This document shows positions 1-5,401 of a stretch of DNA of 6,876 nucleotides, piece after piece; within the stretch, counting starts at the first letter, position 1, and each line of letters starts with the position of its first letter. The notes below the pieces were generated by a model. It ran no database searches, was not told the DNA's origin, and saw nothing but the letters and a program-made list of their open reading frames with translations. Both the position numbers and the translations under genes were made by a program. The DNA lies in NCBI GenBank assembly GCA_021785095.1, contig JAJYGM010000199.1:1-6876 (forward strand). The letters are read 5' to 3'. Origin of the DNA: Actinomycetes bacterium. GTDB taxonomy: Bacteria > Actinomycetota > Acidimicrobiia > Acidimicrobiales > Bog-793.

Positions 1-192
1 GGCTGCCCGGTGGCCACGACCACCAGCACACACCATGAGCCCGTCCGTGTCCAGTACCCTCCGAGCCAGGAGGACCTACGGGTTCACCGAACCTTTACGC
101 AGCTTCTATCCTCGAGAGCCTCTGAGGTCTGGCGGAGCGCGCGCCGCGCCACCCCCCTACCGCACCGGCCGCGTCTCTGCACCACCTCGCTC
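1..192. other. Intergenic stretch downstream of adk, no supported gene
   Basis: No convincing gene is visible here. All plus-strand frames give arginine- and proline-rich translations with no family resemblance, as expected for random open frames in GC-rich DNA. On the minus strand, short open starts near bases 27-36 run off the window edge after about ten codons, too little to judge. A small perfect hairpin (81-85 with 89-93, 3-nt loop) and a GC-rich imperfect one (131-150) are present. Either could lie in the adk 3' untranslated region, but neither has the U-tract of a classical terminator. The sequence resembling a T-arm near base 81 does not fit tRNA consensus. Confidence 0.5.
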
Positions 193-762
193 TTACAGTC
201 GCGCTTTTAGCGCCGCCAGGGTACGTGCCTCCACCTCCTCCGGAGTTCCGGAGGCATCGACAGTGACTAGCAGCCCTCTGTCGCTGTAGTAACCGAGGAG
301 TGGTTGGGTCGCGTCGTGGAAGATCTGGAGGCGGCGCTCGACCACTGCCGCGTCGCCGTCGTCGATCCGCCCCTCGGCTGATCGCTCCAAGAGCCGCCTG
401 CGCACGGCCGCGTCCGGTATCTCAAGGTACGCGACCGCGTCGGCAGTAGCGCCGAGACTCAGGGCGTGCTCGAAGGCCAGTTCCGCCTGTGCCAAGGTCC
501 TAGGAAACCCGTCCAGTATGTAGCCGCCGCGCTCGAGTGCGGCCAGGATCGGTTCGCGAAGGAGAAAGAGCACGACATCGTCTGGGACCAGCTCGCCCGC
601 GCGCACGTACTCTCCGACCTTTCTACCGGCTCCAGTGGGGTCGGCCAGGTGGGCGCGGAGCAACTCTCCCGAGGAGATATGGGTGGCTCCGAAGTGCTCG
701 GCGAGCAAGCGGCCCTGGGTGCCCTTGCCGGAGCCCGGCACGCCGAGCAGGATGAGTTTCAT
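193..762 (-). CDS. adk: Adenylate kinase (short-LID, actinobacterial type)
   Basis: The 189-residue product should catalyse ATP + AMP = 2 ADP in the cytoplasm, balancing adenine nucleotides. The features are clear: P-loop GVPGSGKGT at residues 7-15, AMP-site segment ISSGELLR at 29-36, GELVPDDVV at 56-64, DGFPRT at 84-89, and the short LID ERSAEGRIDDGD at 126-137 with R132 and R143, then TQPLLGYY at 152-159. Length fits the short-LID family, which lacks the extended zinc or beta-hairpin LID. The start is the ATG encoding MKLILLGVPG. The same frame stays open 57 codons further upstream, but that extension has no family resemblance and precedes the usual Adk N-terminus. A GGCGGAG element lies 11 nt upstream. 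Most actinobacteria carry adk between secY and map in the ribosomal cluster; this copy stands apart and diverges from the next gene. Where the family usually has Thr and Asp in the AMP segment (ISTGD), this protein has S31 and E33, both conservative changes. It may be the only adk or a second paralogue; the window cannot tell. Confidence 0.95.
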   Translation of the reverse strand: MKLILLGVPGSGKGTQGRLLAEHFGATHISSGELLRAHLADPTGAGRKVGEYVRAGELVPDDVVLFLLREPILAALERGGYILDGFPRTLAQAELAFEHALSLGATADAVAYLEIPDAAVRRRLLERSAEGRIDDGDAAVVERRLQIFHDATQPLLGYYSDRGLLVTVDASGTPEEVEARTLAALKARL

Positions 763-988
763 ATGTGATAGAGCTCCGCCTGCCAGCTTACCCCGGCGGG
801 TCCACACGAGCCGTCCAATGGACCTTAGTGGATGTCGATACAATTCGCCTGTGGATCGCCCACTGGCCGACGTCGTGTCGTTTCCCCAACGATCAAGGAC
901 ACGACCGCAAGGCGATGCAACGGCCCCGACCAACGCCCCCGATCCCGCCGCTGCAGCCGCCGGGGCGCAAGCGACCGATGGCCCGGCA
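763..988. promoter_or_regulatory. Divergent intergenic/promoter region between adk and the CHAT operon
   Basis: This 226-bp stretch separates the minus-strand adk gene from the plus-strand CHAT unit, so it should hold promoters for both. A plus-strand TACAAT (839-844) matches the -10 consensus at five of six positions. The only -35-like match, TGGACC (819-824), is just 14 nt upstream, so the promoter call is weak. TGGACC is also the right arm of a perfect 6-bp inverted repeat with GGTCCA (799-804). Transcription from TACAAT would give a leader of about 140 nt before the GTG at 989. I see no remnant of a sigma factor gene and no recognised riboswitch. Confidence 0.35.
774..780 (-). promoter_or_regulatory. 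Ribosome binding site of adk
   Basis: On the minus strand this reads GGCGGAG, complementary to the 16S rRNA tail, 11 nt before the ATG at 762. The spacing is slightly long, but it supports starting at the conserved MKLILLG N-terminus rather than at the upstream in-frame ATG at 933. Confidence 0.5.
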
Positions 989-1444
989 GTGAGAGAGCCG
1001 GACTACATCGCCCGGGAGGCGATGTACTGGCGGCTCGCCCAGCTTGCCCGGGGTGACCCGGGCTCCGCCGGAGGCTCAGTCGACGACGAGCTCGCGGTGC
1101 TCGTCTACGACTCTGCCGCGGAGCAAGAGCCGCTCGTGGGCATACGCGGCGAGGTGGCTGCGTCGACCCGCCAGCTCACGTTCGCGACCCCGAGCCTTGT
1201 CATCGAGGTGCAACTGGAGAATCCCGGCCGCGAGCTGACCTGCCAGGTGGTACCCCCACAACCGGCATCGATGGAGGTCCGCCACCGTGCCGGGAGCCTG
1301 GACCTTGGAAACGACGACTTCGGCACTTTCCACATCGAAGGGCTGCCACAGGGGGCCATCAGCCTCCGATGCGTGCCACTCTCGGGGGGCGCCGAACCGA
1401 TCTCGACCAGCTGGATAGCGGTCTCCGACGGCTCGGCTGGCTGA
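989..1444 (+). CDS. Small beta-rich protein paired with the TPR-CHAT protease
   Basis: The product has 151 residues from the GTG chosen here and no assigned function. Residues 5-42 look helical (YIAREAMYWRLAQLARGD, then DDELAVLVYDS). Residues 50-145 alternate like beta strands, with RQLTFATPSLVIEVQLE at 61-77, a VVPPQPASMEVRHRAG stretch at 87-102, and DDFGTFHIEGLPQGAISLRC at 109-128. That last segment resembles the strand-turn-strand signature of carboxypeptidase-regulatory/transthyretin-like Ig folds. From memory, actinobacterial proteins of this type are encoded beside an ECF sigma gene and a TPR-CHAT gene; that is recollection, not a search. There is no signal peptide or membrane segment, so it is probably cytoplasmic. 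It ends 21 nt before the CHAT gene and is almost surely cotranscribed with it. No strong ribosome binding site marks the start: GTG 989 is chosen because recognisable sequence begins there. GTG 875 (adding 38 Ala/Pro-rich residues) and ATG 1022 are alternatives. It may be a substrate, inhibitor or adaptor of the protease (inference). Confidence 0.8.
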   Translation: MREPDYIAREAMYWRLAQLARGDPGSAGGSVDDELAVLVYDSAAEQEPLVGIRGEVAASTRQLTFATPSLVIEVQLENPGRELTCQVVPPQPASMEVRHRAGSLDLGNDDFGTFHIEGLPQGAISLRCVPLSGGAEPISTSWIAVSDGSAG

Positions 1445-1465
1445 CGCACCTGTTAGTGCCTCCTG

Positions 1466-4219
1466 GTGCCAACTGTCTTTGAGTCGCCGGCGGCAAAGGT
1501 GTCGAGCAGGGCTTCGCTCGAAGCGCAGCAGGCCCTCGCCTTGGCGGCGGCGGATCCGCGGCGGGCTCTCGCGCTCGCCGAGATGGTCCTCTCGCGCCCC
1601 GATCTTGGCGCAGACGAGCAAGCGGTAGCCGAGCGAGCAGCCGCGCTCGCCGAGCTGGGGCTCGGTCGCGTGGCATCGTCCCGAGCCCGTTTCGAGAGAG
1701 CCCGGGATCAAGCGCTCGCGGACGGGCTCGCGTATCGCGTGCCGGAGATCCAGATCGGGCTTGCCATGGCGCTCCTGCAGTCAGAGGAGCCGGCCGCGGC
1801 CATGGCCGAGATCGATTCTGCGCTCGCCCGCGCGGGCGATGAAGCGACCTTGGGTCAAGCGCAGTCCCAACGGGCCACGATCCTCATGCGCCTCGGCCGG
1901 TATCCCGAGGCACTGGAGCAGGCGACTGCTGCTCTTTCTACTTGTAGAGCCGCTCAGCTCCTCTCGCCGGTGGCGCGCCTGCTCTCCAATCAGGGAGTCG
2001 TTCACGCCTATCTCGGACGGTATATAGAAGCTGAGGCCGACCTACGCGAAGCTCTCGTGCTGCTACGCCAGCAAGGCTCGGATCTCGGCGCGGCGAACGT
2101 CGTGCACAACCTCGGGTTCGTGGCAGCACGTCGAGGTGACGTGCCGGCGGCCCTGGCCCTGTTCGACGAGGCATTCGACGAGTACGAGCGCCTCGCTGCC
2201 GTGCCGCACGCGGCATTGACCGATCGATGTGAGGTCCTCATGTCGGTTCGCCTGCTGCCCGAGGCACGGACCGCGGCGCGCCAAGCGGTGGCGGGCCTCG
2301 AAAGGGCCGGCCTCGCGGCCGACCTTGCCGAGGCGAGACTGATGCTCGCCGAGGTTGCCCTGGCCAGCGGCGACTTCGTGACAGCGAGGCTGCAGGCGGA
2401 ACGGGCAGCCCAAGCCATGAACCGCCAGGGCCGAGTAGGTTGGGCCGCCCTGGCCAGCTTTGTGGCAGCCCGGGCGCGATGGATGGGAGGCACGGCGGAG
2501 GATGCGCAAGCCTTCGTCGCCGAGGCAGCGACGCTTGCCGGCGAGCTCATTGGCGCGGGGTGGCGGTTGCACGCTCTCGAGGCGGTCATCACCGCGGCGC
2601 GTCTTGCTCTGGCGGCAGGAGATGCCGACCGGGCCGCCTCGGTAGTCGCGAGCCTCGATGCTGCTTCGGTGACCCGAGACGGAGCCTCATGCGACGAGAG
2701 GGTGAGGGCTTGGTACGCGTTGGCACTCGGTCAACTGGCCGCAGGCAACAGGGCTGAAGCTCTGCAGGCGTTGCAGTCGGGGCTCCAGATCGCGGAGGAT
2801 CACCGAGCAGCCTTCGGCGCGACGGAGTTGAGAGCGCGGGCGACTCTTCGCTCGGCTGAGCTCGCCGAGCTGGGGCTCGATATGGTCCTGGAGGATGGCT
2901 CAGCGCCGGCTGTGCTCGAGTGGTCGGAGCGCTGGCGGGCACGCTCCCTCTGGCCGCCCGACGTGCTTCCGCCGCGTGATCCCGTGCTGGCCGAGCGGCT
3001 CACACAGCTCCGGCACACGGTGGCGGCCCTGGAGACCGCTGTCAAGGCAGGTGAGTCGGACGGCTCCGAAGCGGCCCTCCTCGCGGATCGGCGCCGGCGA
3101 CTCGAGGCGGGCATCCGACACCGCTCGCTCGAAACTGGCCGCCCGCGCTGCTCGTCTCCGCCGGCCCCCGAGCTCGAGGCGGTGCAGGCGACTCTTGCCG
3201 GATGCGACGCTGCCGCGATCGTGGAGTTCCTCTCGGTGCGTGGCCAGCTGCACGCGGTGGTCTGCACGGAGGCGTCCTGTGTGGTCCGCCATCTCGGCCC
3301 GCTGGCCGCGATGGCGCGATGGCGGGCGGCTCTCCGATTCGCGCTCGGGCGCCTCGTGGTCGGTAGAGGCTCGCAGTCGAGCCTGCTCGCTGCGGCGGAG
3401 TTGCTCTTGCGGGCTTCGCAGGCGACCGACCGGCTGCTGTTCGGGCCGATCGACGCAGATCTGCACGGCGCGCTGCAGGCCGGCGGCTCAGAGGTGGTCA
3501 TAGTACCGACGGGAGCTCTGCACTCGCTGCCTTGGGCATTGCTGCCGAGCCTGTGCGGGCGACCAGTCTCCGTGGCTCCCTCTGTCGCCCTGTTCATGAA
3601 CCGGGCCGCTCGAACCAGGCGAGGGGGCACGACCGTGCTCGTAGCCGGGCCGGACGTCCCCTCGGCCGCGGCCGAGGTTGCAGCGATCAGCGGTCTGTAC
3701 AAAGACGCTGTCTCTCTCGTCGGCGAGTCGGCGACCGCCGGTGCGGTGGCGTCCGCCTTGAGCGGCGCCGGGACGGCCCACATCGCTGCGCACGGCAGGT
3801 TCCGGGCTGACAATGCCCTGTTCTCCGCACTGCATCTTGCTGATGGGCCGCTCACGGTCTACGAGCTCGAAGAGCTCTGCGAGCCGCCCGAGCTTCTGGT
3901 GCTGTCCTCGTGCGACGTGGGTCGCTCCGATGTCCAACCCGGCGACGAGCTGATGGGTGCGGCCGCCGCCATGCTCTCGCTCGGGTCACGGGCGATCGTT
4001 GCAAGCGTCGTTCCCGTACCCGACGCGGGCGCGCCGGCCGTCATGGCCGGCTTCCACAAGCGACTCCTCGCGGGGAACAGCCCATCGGTGGCGCTCTGCC
4101 GTACGCAGGCCTCACACGCTCTCAGTGTCTTCGCGCCCTGTGAGCTAGCGGCTCGCTCGGTGCAGGTGCAGGAGGCACTCGCGGCCGCCGGCTTCGTGTG
4201 CCTCGGCGCCGGTGGATGA
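1466..4219 (+). CDS. TPR-CHAT protein, putative caspase-like cysteine protease
   Basis: This 917-residue protein joins a long helical TPR-like array to a C-terminal CHAT domain (caspase/separase clan CD). TPR-type helix pairs are visible at about residues 131-165 (ATILMRLGRYPEALEQA), 171-204 (GVVHAYLGRYIEAEADL), 211-244 (VVHNLGFVAARRGDVPAAL), 286-320, 367-400 and 411-445. A linker with LEWSERWRARSLW at 484-496 is typical of actinobacterial CHAT proteins, and a charged, possibly coiled-coil stretch covers about 505-555. CHAT starts near 584. It contains LHSLPWALLP (685-694), VAPSVAL (703-709), the likely catalytic His776 in AHIAAHG, and Cys816 in LVLSSCDVG, followed by GDELMGAAAAMLSLGSRAIVAS. 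Both dyad residues are intact, so an active protease is expected. No membrane or secretion signal is seen. Known CHAT proteases cleave gasdermins, Cas-linked partners or cohesin; the target here is unknown. The GTG at 1466 has no clear ribosome binding site, so it may depend on coupling to the upstream gene. GTG 1499 is an alternative. Confidence 0.93.
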   Translation: MPTVFESPAAKVSSRASLEAQQALALAAADPRRALALAEMVLSRPDLGADEQAVAERAAALAELGLGRVASSRARFERARDQALADGLAYRVPEIQIGLAMALLQSEEPAAAMAEIDSALARAGDEATLGQAQSQRATILMRLGRYPEALEQATAALSTCRAAQLLSPVARLLSNQGVVHAYLGRYIEAEADLREALVLLRQQGSDLGAANVVHNLGFVAARRGDVPAALALFDEAFDEYERLAAVPHAALTDRCEVLMSVRLLPEARTAARQAVAGLERAGLAADLAEARLMLAEVALASGDFVTARLQAERAAQAMNRQGRVGWAALASFVAARARWMGGTAEDAQAFVAEAATLAGELIGAGWRLHALEAVITAARLALAAGDADRAASVVASLDAASVTRDGASCDERVRAWYALALGQLAAGNRAEALQALQSGLQIAEDHRAAFGATELRARATLRSAELAELGLDMVLEDGSAPAVLEWSERWRARSLWPPDVLPPRDPVLAERLTQLRHTVAALETAVKAGESDGSEAALLADRRRRLEAGIRHRSLETGRPRCSSPPAPELEAVQATLAGCDAAAIVEFLSVRGQLHAVVCTEASCVVRHLGPLAAMARWRAALRFALGRLVVGRGSQSSLLAAAELLLRASQATDRLLFGPIDADLHGALQAGGSEVVIVPTGALHSLPWALLPSLCGRPVSVAPSVALFMNRAARTRRGGTTVLVAGPDVPSAAAEVAAISGLYKDAVSLVGESATAGAVASALSGAGTAHIAAHGRFRADNALFSALHLADGPLTVYELEELCEPPELLVLSSCDVGRSDVQPGDELMGAAAAMLSLGSRAIVASVVPVPDAGAPAVMAGFHKRLLAGNSPSVALCRTQASHALSVFAPCELAARSVQVQEALAAAGFVCLGAGG

Positions 4220-4223
4220 GGCC

Positions 4224-4266
4224 CGGTCCTGTTCCGCCGAGGTTCTCCTGTCGCCGAGCAGGACCG
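4224..4266 (+). repeat. 8-bp inverted repeat with internal direct repeat after the CHAT gene
   Basis: CGGTCCTG (4224-4231) and CAGGACCG (4259-4266) are perfect inverted copies around a 27-nt loop, starting 4 nt after the CHAT stop codon. Inside lies a near direct repeat: CCTGTTCCGCCGAG (4229-4242 region) and CCTGTCGCCGAG (4248-4259 region). It could be a weak terminator or mRNA-stabilising hairpin for the CHAT unit, or an operator upstream of the sigma gene. It lacks a U-tract, so a simple intrinsic terminator is not supported. Confidence 0.4.
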
Positions 4267-4323
4267 CCGCTCAGTGGGTTTGTGCCGGTGACCGGTGGCG
4301 CGTCCGCTCGGGGTCGAGCGACC

Positions 4324-4331
4324 AAGTAGGG
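4324..4331 (+). promoter_or_regulatory. Ribosome binding site of the SigR-like gene
   Basis: AAGTAGGG lies 7 nt before the GTG at 4339 and supports that start over the internal ATG at 4381, which would remove the beginning of sigma region 2. Confidence 0.45.
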
Positions 4332-4338
4332 TTCAGGC

Positions 4339-4908
4339 GTGGCCGATCAGGCGCAGTTCGCCGAAGATACCGAGCAGTTCATGGGATCTTTGTACTCGGC
4401 CGCGCTCCGCATGACGAGAAACCCCTCCGATGCCGAGGACCTTGTCCAGGAGACCTACCTCAAGGCTTACAGGGGCTACGGCTCCTTCAAGGCCGGGACG
4501 AACCTGAAGGCATGGCTCTACCGCATCCTGACGAACACCTTCATCAACTCCTACCGCGCACGGCGCCGTCACCCCGAGGAGACAGAGCTGGAGGAGGTCG
4601 AGGACTTCTATCTCTTCCATCGCCTCGGCGGCCTCGAGGCAGCTGCAGCCGGCCGCAGTGCCGAGGACGAGGTTCTCGAGTCGATGACCGACGAGGAAGT
4701 GAAGCAGGCGGTCGAGTCGCTACCAGAATCCTTCAGGATGGCGGTCTTGCTCGCGGATGTGGAGGGTTTCTCCTATAAGGAGATCGCCGAGATCATGGAC
4801 GTACCCATAGGAACGGTGATGAGTCGCCTGCATCGGGGAAGAAGAGGGCTCCAGAAGGCGTTGCACGAGTACGGAATGGCCCGAGGACTCGTGGCCGTTG
4901 AGTCGTGA
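4339..4908 (+). CDS. sigR: ECF RNA polymerase sigma factor, SigR/SigH (redox stress) type
   Basis: The 189-residue protein should direct RNA polymerase to thiol-oxidative and proteotoxic stress promoters. Its sequence is very close to Streptomyces SigR and mycobacterial SigH. Sigma region 2 spans about residues 14-75, with [20 protein letters not shown] from 18 and the core-binding and -10 recognition helices in [19 protein letters not shown] at 55-73. A variable acidic linker lies at about 78-115. Region 4 spans about 118-175, with [20 protein letters not shown] from 128 and the -35 recognition helix-turn-helix ending in [16 protein letters not shown] at 156-171. Length is normal for this compact class. 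It starts at a GTG 7 nt after a good ribosome binding site. The anti-sigma gene follows after 60 nt, the canonical sigR-rsrA order. A SigR autoregulatory promoter (GGAAT, then GTT about 18 nt on) is not evident in the 119 nt upstream. The symbol sigR is by family; sigH would be the mycobacterial name. Confidence 0.95.
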   Translation: MADQAQFAEDTEQFMGSLYSAALRMTRNPSDAEDLVQETYLKAYRGYGSFKAGTNLKAWLYRILTNTFINSYRARRRHPEETELEEVEDFYLFHRLGGLEAAAAGRSAEDEVLESMTDEEVKQAVESLPESFRMAVLLADVEGFSYKEIAEIMDVPIGTVMSRLHRGRRGLQKALHEYGMARGLVAVES

Positions 4909-4954
4909 GGACACCCAAGACTGTGGCAGCGATCGGGTCAGCAAGAGGCACGCC

Positions 4955-4960
4955 GAGAGG
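4955..4960 (+). promoter_or_regulatory. Ribosome binding site of the anti-sigma gene
   Basis: GAGAGG lies 8 nt before the ATG at 4969, an ideal spacing that fixes this start. Independent strong initiation would let the anti-sigma factor be made at least as well as its sigma partner. Confidence 0.6.
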
Positions 4961-4968
4961 CAAGAGTC

Positions 4969-5295
4969 ATGGGTGATCGTCAACAGGCCGAGTTTGACTG
5001 CCGCGAGGCCCTGCACCGCATCTACCACTTTCTCGACGGAGAGCTGACAGTCGTTCGCCGCCGGGAGATCGAGGCTCATCTCGACGGCTGCTCACCATGC
5101 CTCAAGATGTTTGGTTTCGAGGCGGAGCTGCGCCGCATTGTCCATGACCGGTGCCGCGATGCGGTGCCGGAAGGACTCAGGCAGCGGATAGCCGACTCGC
5201 TCAATCACGAGCACGACACGACGGACGCATCGATCGACCGGCTGGCTCCAAGTGGCGCAGGAGGCGGCGCAGCCGAGGAGCGAACTGACGGCTGA
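4969..5295 (+). CDS. rsrA: Zinc-binding redox anti-sigma factor, RsrA/RshA type
   Basis: The 108-residue cytoplasmic protein should hold the SigR-like sigma factor inactive when reduced and release it when its thiols are oxidised. It has the ZAS (zinc-binding anti-sigma) signature: FDCREALHRIYHFLDGEL at 9-26 and the HxxxCxxC motif as H37-LDG-C41-SP-C44. C11, H37, C41 and C44 match, by my recollection of the literature, the zinc ligands of S. coelicolor RsrA, where a C11-C44 disulfide is the trigger. C62 also corresponds to a cysteine in that protein. Residues 45-80 complete the helical sigma-binding part (CLKMFGFEAELRRIVHDRC, then VPEGLRQRIADSL). The last 25 or so residues are a low-complexity acidic/glycine tail. 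Sixty nucleotides separate it from the sigma gene, so the two should share a transcript. Confidence 0.92.
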   Translation: MGDRQQAEFDCREALHRIYHFLDGELTVVRRREIEAHLDGCSPCLKMFGFEAELRRIVHDRCRDAVPEGLRQRIADSLNHEHDTTDASIDRLAPSGAGGGAAEERTDG

Positions 5296-5299
5296 GACC

Positions 5300-5322
5300 G
5301 CCTGCAGCGATGGGGCGCAGGC
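5300..5322 (+). repeat. Small hairpin after the anti-sigma gene
   Basis: GCCTGC (5300-5305) pairs perfectly with GCAGGC (5317-5322) around an 11-nt loop, starting 4 nt after the anti-sigma stop codon. Its position fits the end of the sigma/anti-sigma transcript. There is no U-tract, so as a terminator it is only a weak candidate. Confidence 0.3.
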
Positions 5323-5390
5323 TGGGCCGGGCTCGCACCTTGCCGGGGAACGACTAGGTGCCCGCCGAGTGGATGCGAGCGATCGTGCCT

Positions 5391-5394
5391 AGGA
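5391..5394 (+). promoter_or_regulatory. Ribosome binding site deciding the metalloprotease start
   Basis: AGGA sits 7 nt before ATG 5402 but only 4 nt before the adjacent in-frame GTG 5399, so the ATG is the better start. The choice alters the protein by one residue. Confidence 0.45.
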
Positions 5395-5401
5395 TGCCGT
5401 G

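Noticed and set aside
78..95. T-arm-like GGTTCACC suggesting a tRNA
   Set aside because: It does not match GGTTCRANYCC, and no acceptor, D or anticodon arms can be placed around it.
10..289. Plus-strand open frames at the window start overlapping the adk end
   Set aside because: Arg/Pro/Ser-rich translations with no domain and partly antisense to adk, typical of GC-rich shadows.
763..933. 57-codon N-terminal extension of adenylate kinase
   Set aside because: The frame is open, but the translation has no family resemblance and precedes the normal Adk N-terminus; a ribosome binding site lies before the ATG at 762.
635..988. Longer form of the small CHAT-linked protein starting inside adk
   Set aside because: The first part is antisense to adk codons and the rest is Ala/Pro-rich without resemblance. 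Recognisable sequence begins at about 989.
2800..3855. Long minus-strand open frame of 351 codons inside the CHAT gene
   Set aside because: Ser/Arg/Ala-rich antisense translation with no motif. The plus-strand frame carries a clear CHAT domain.
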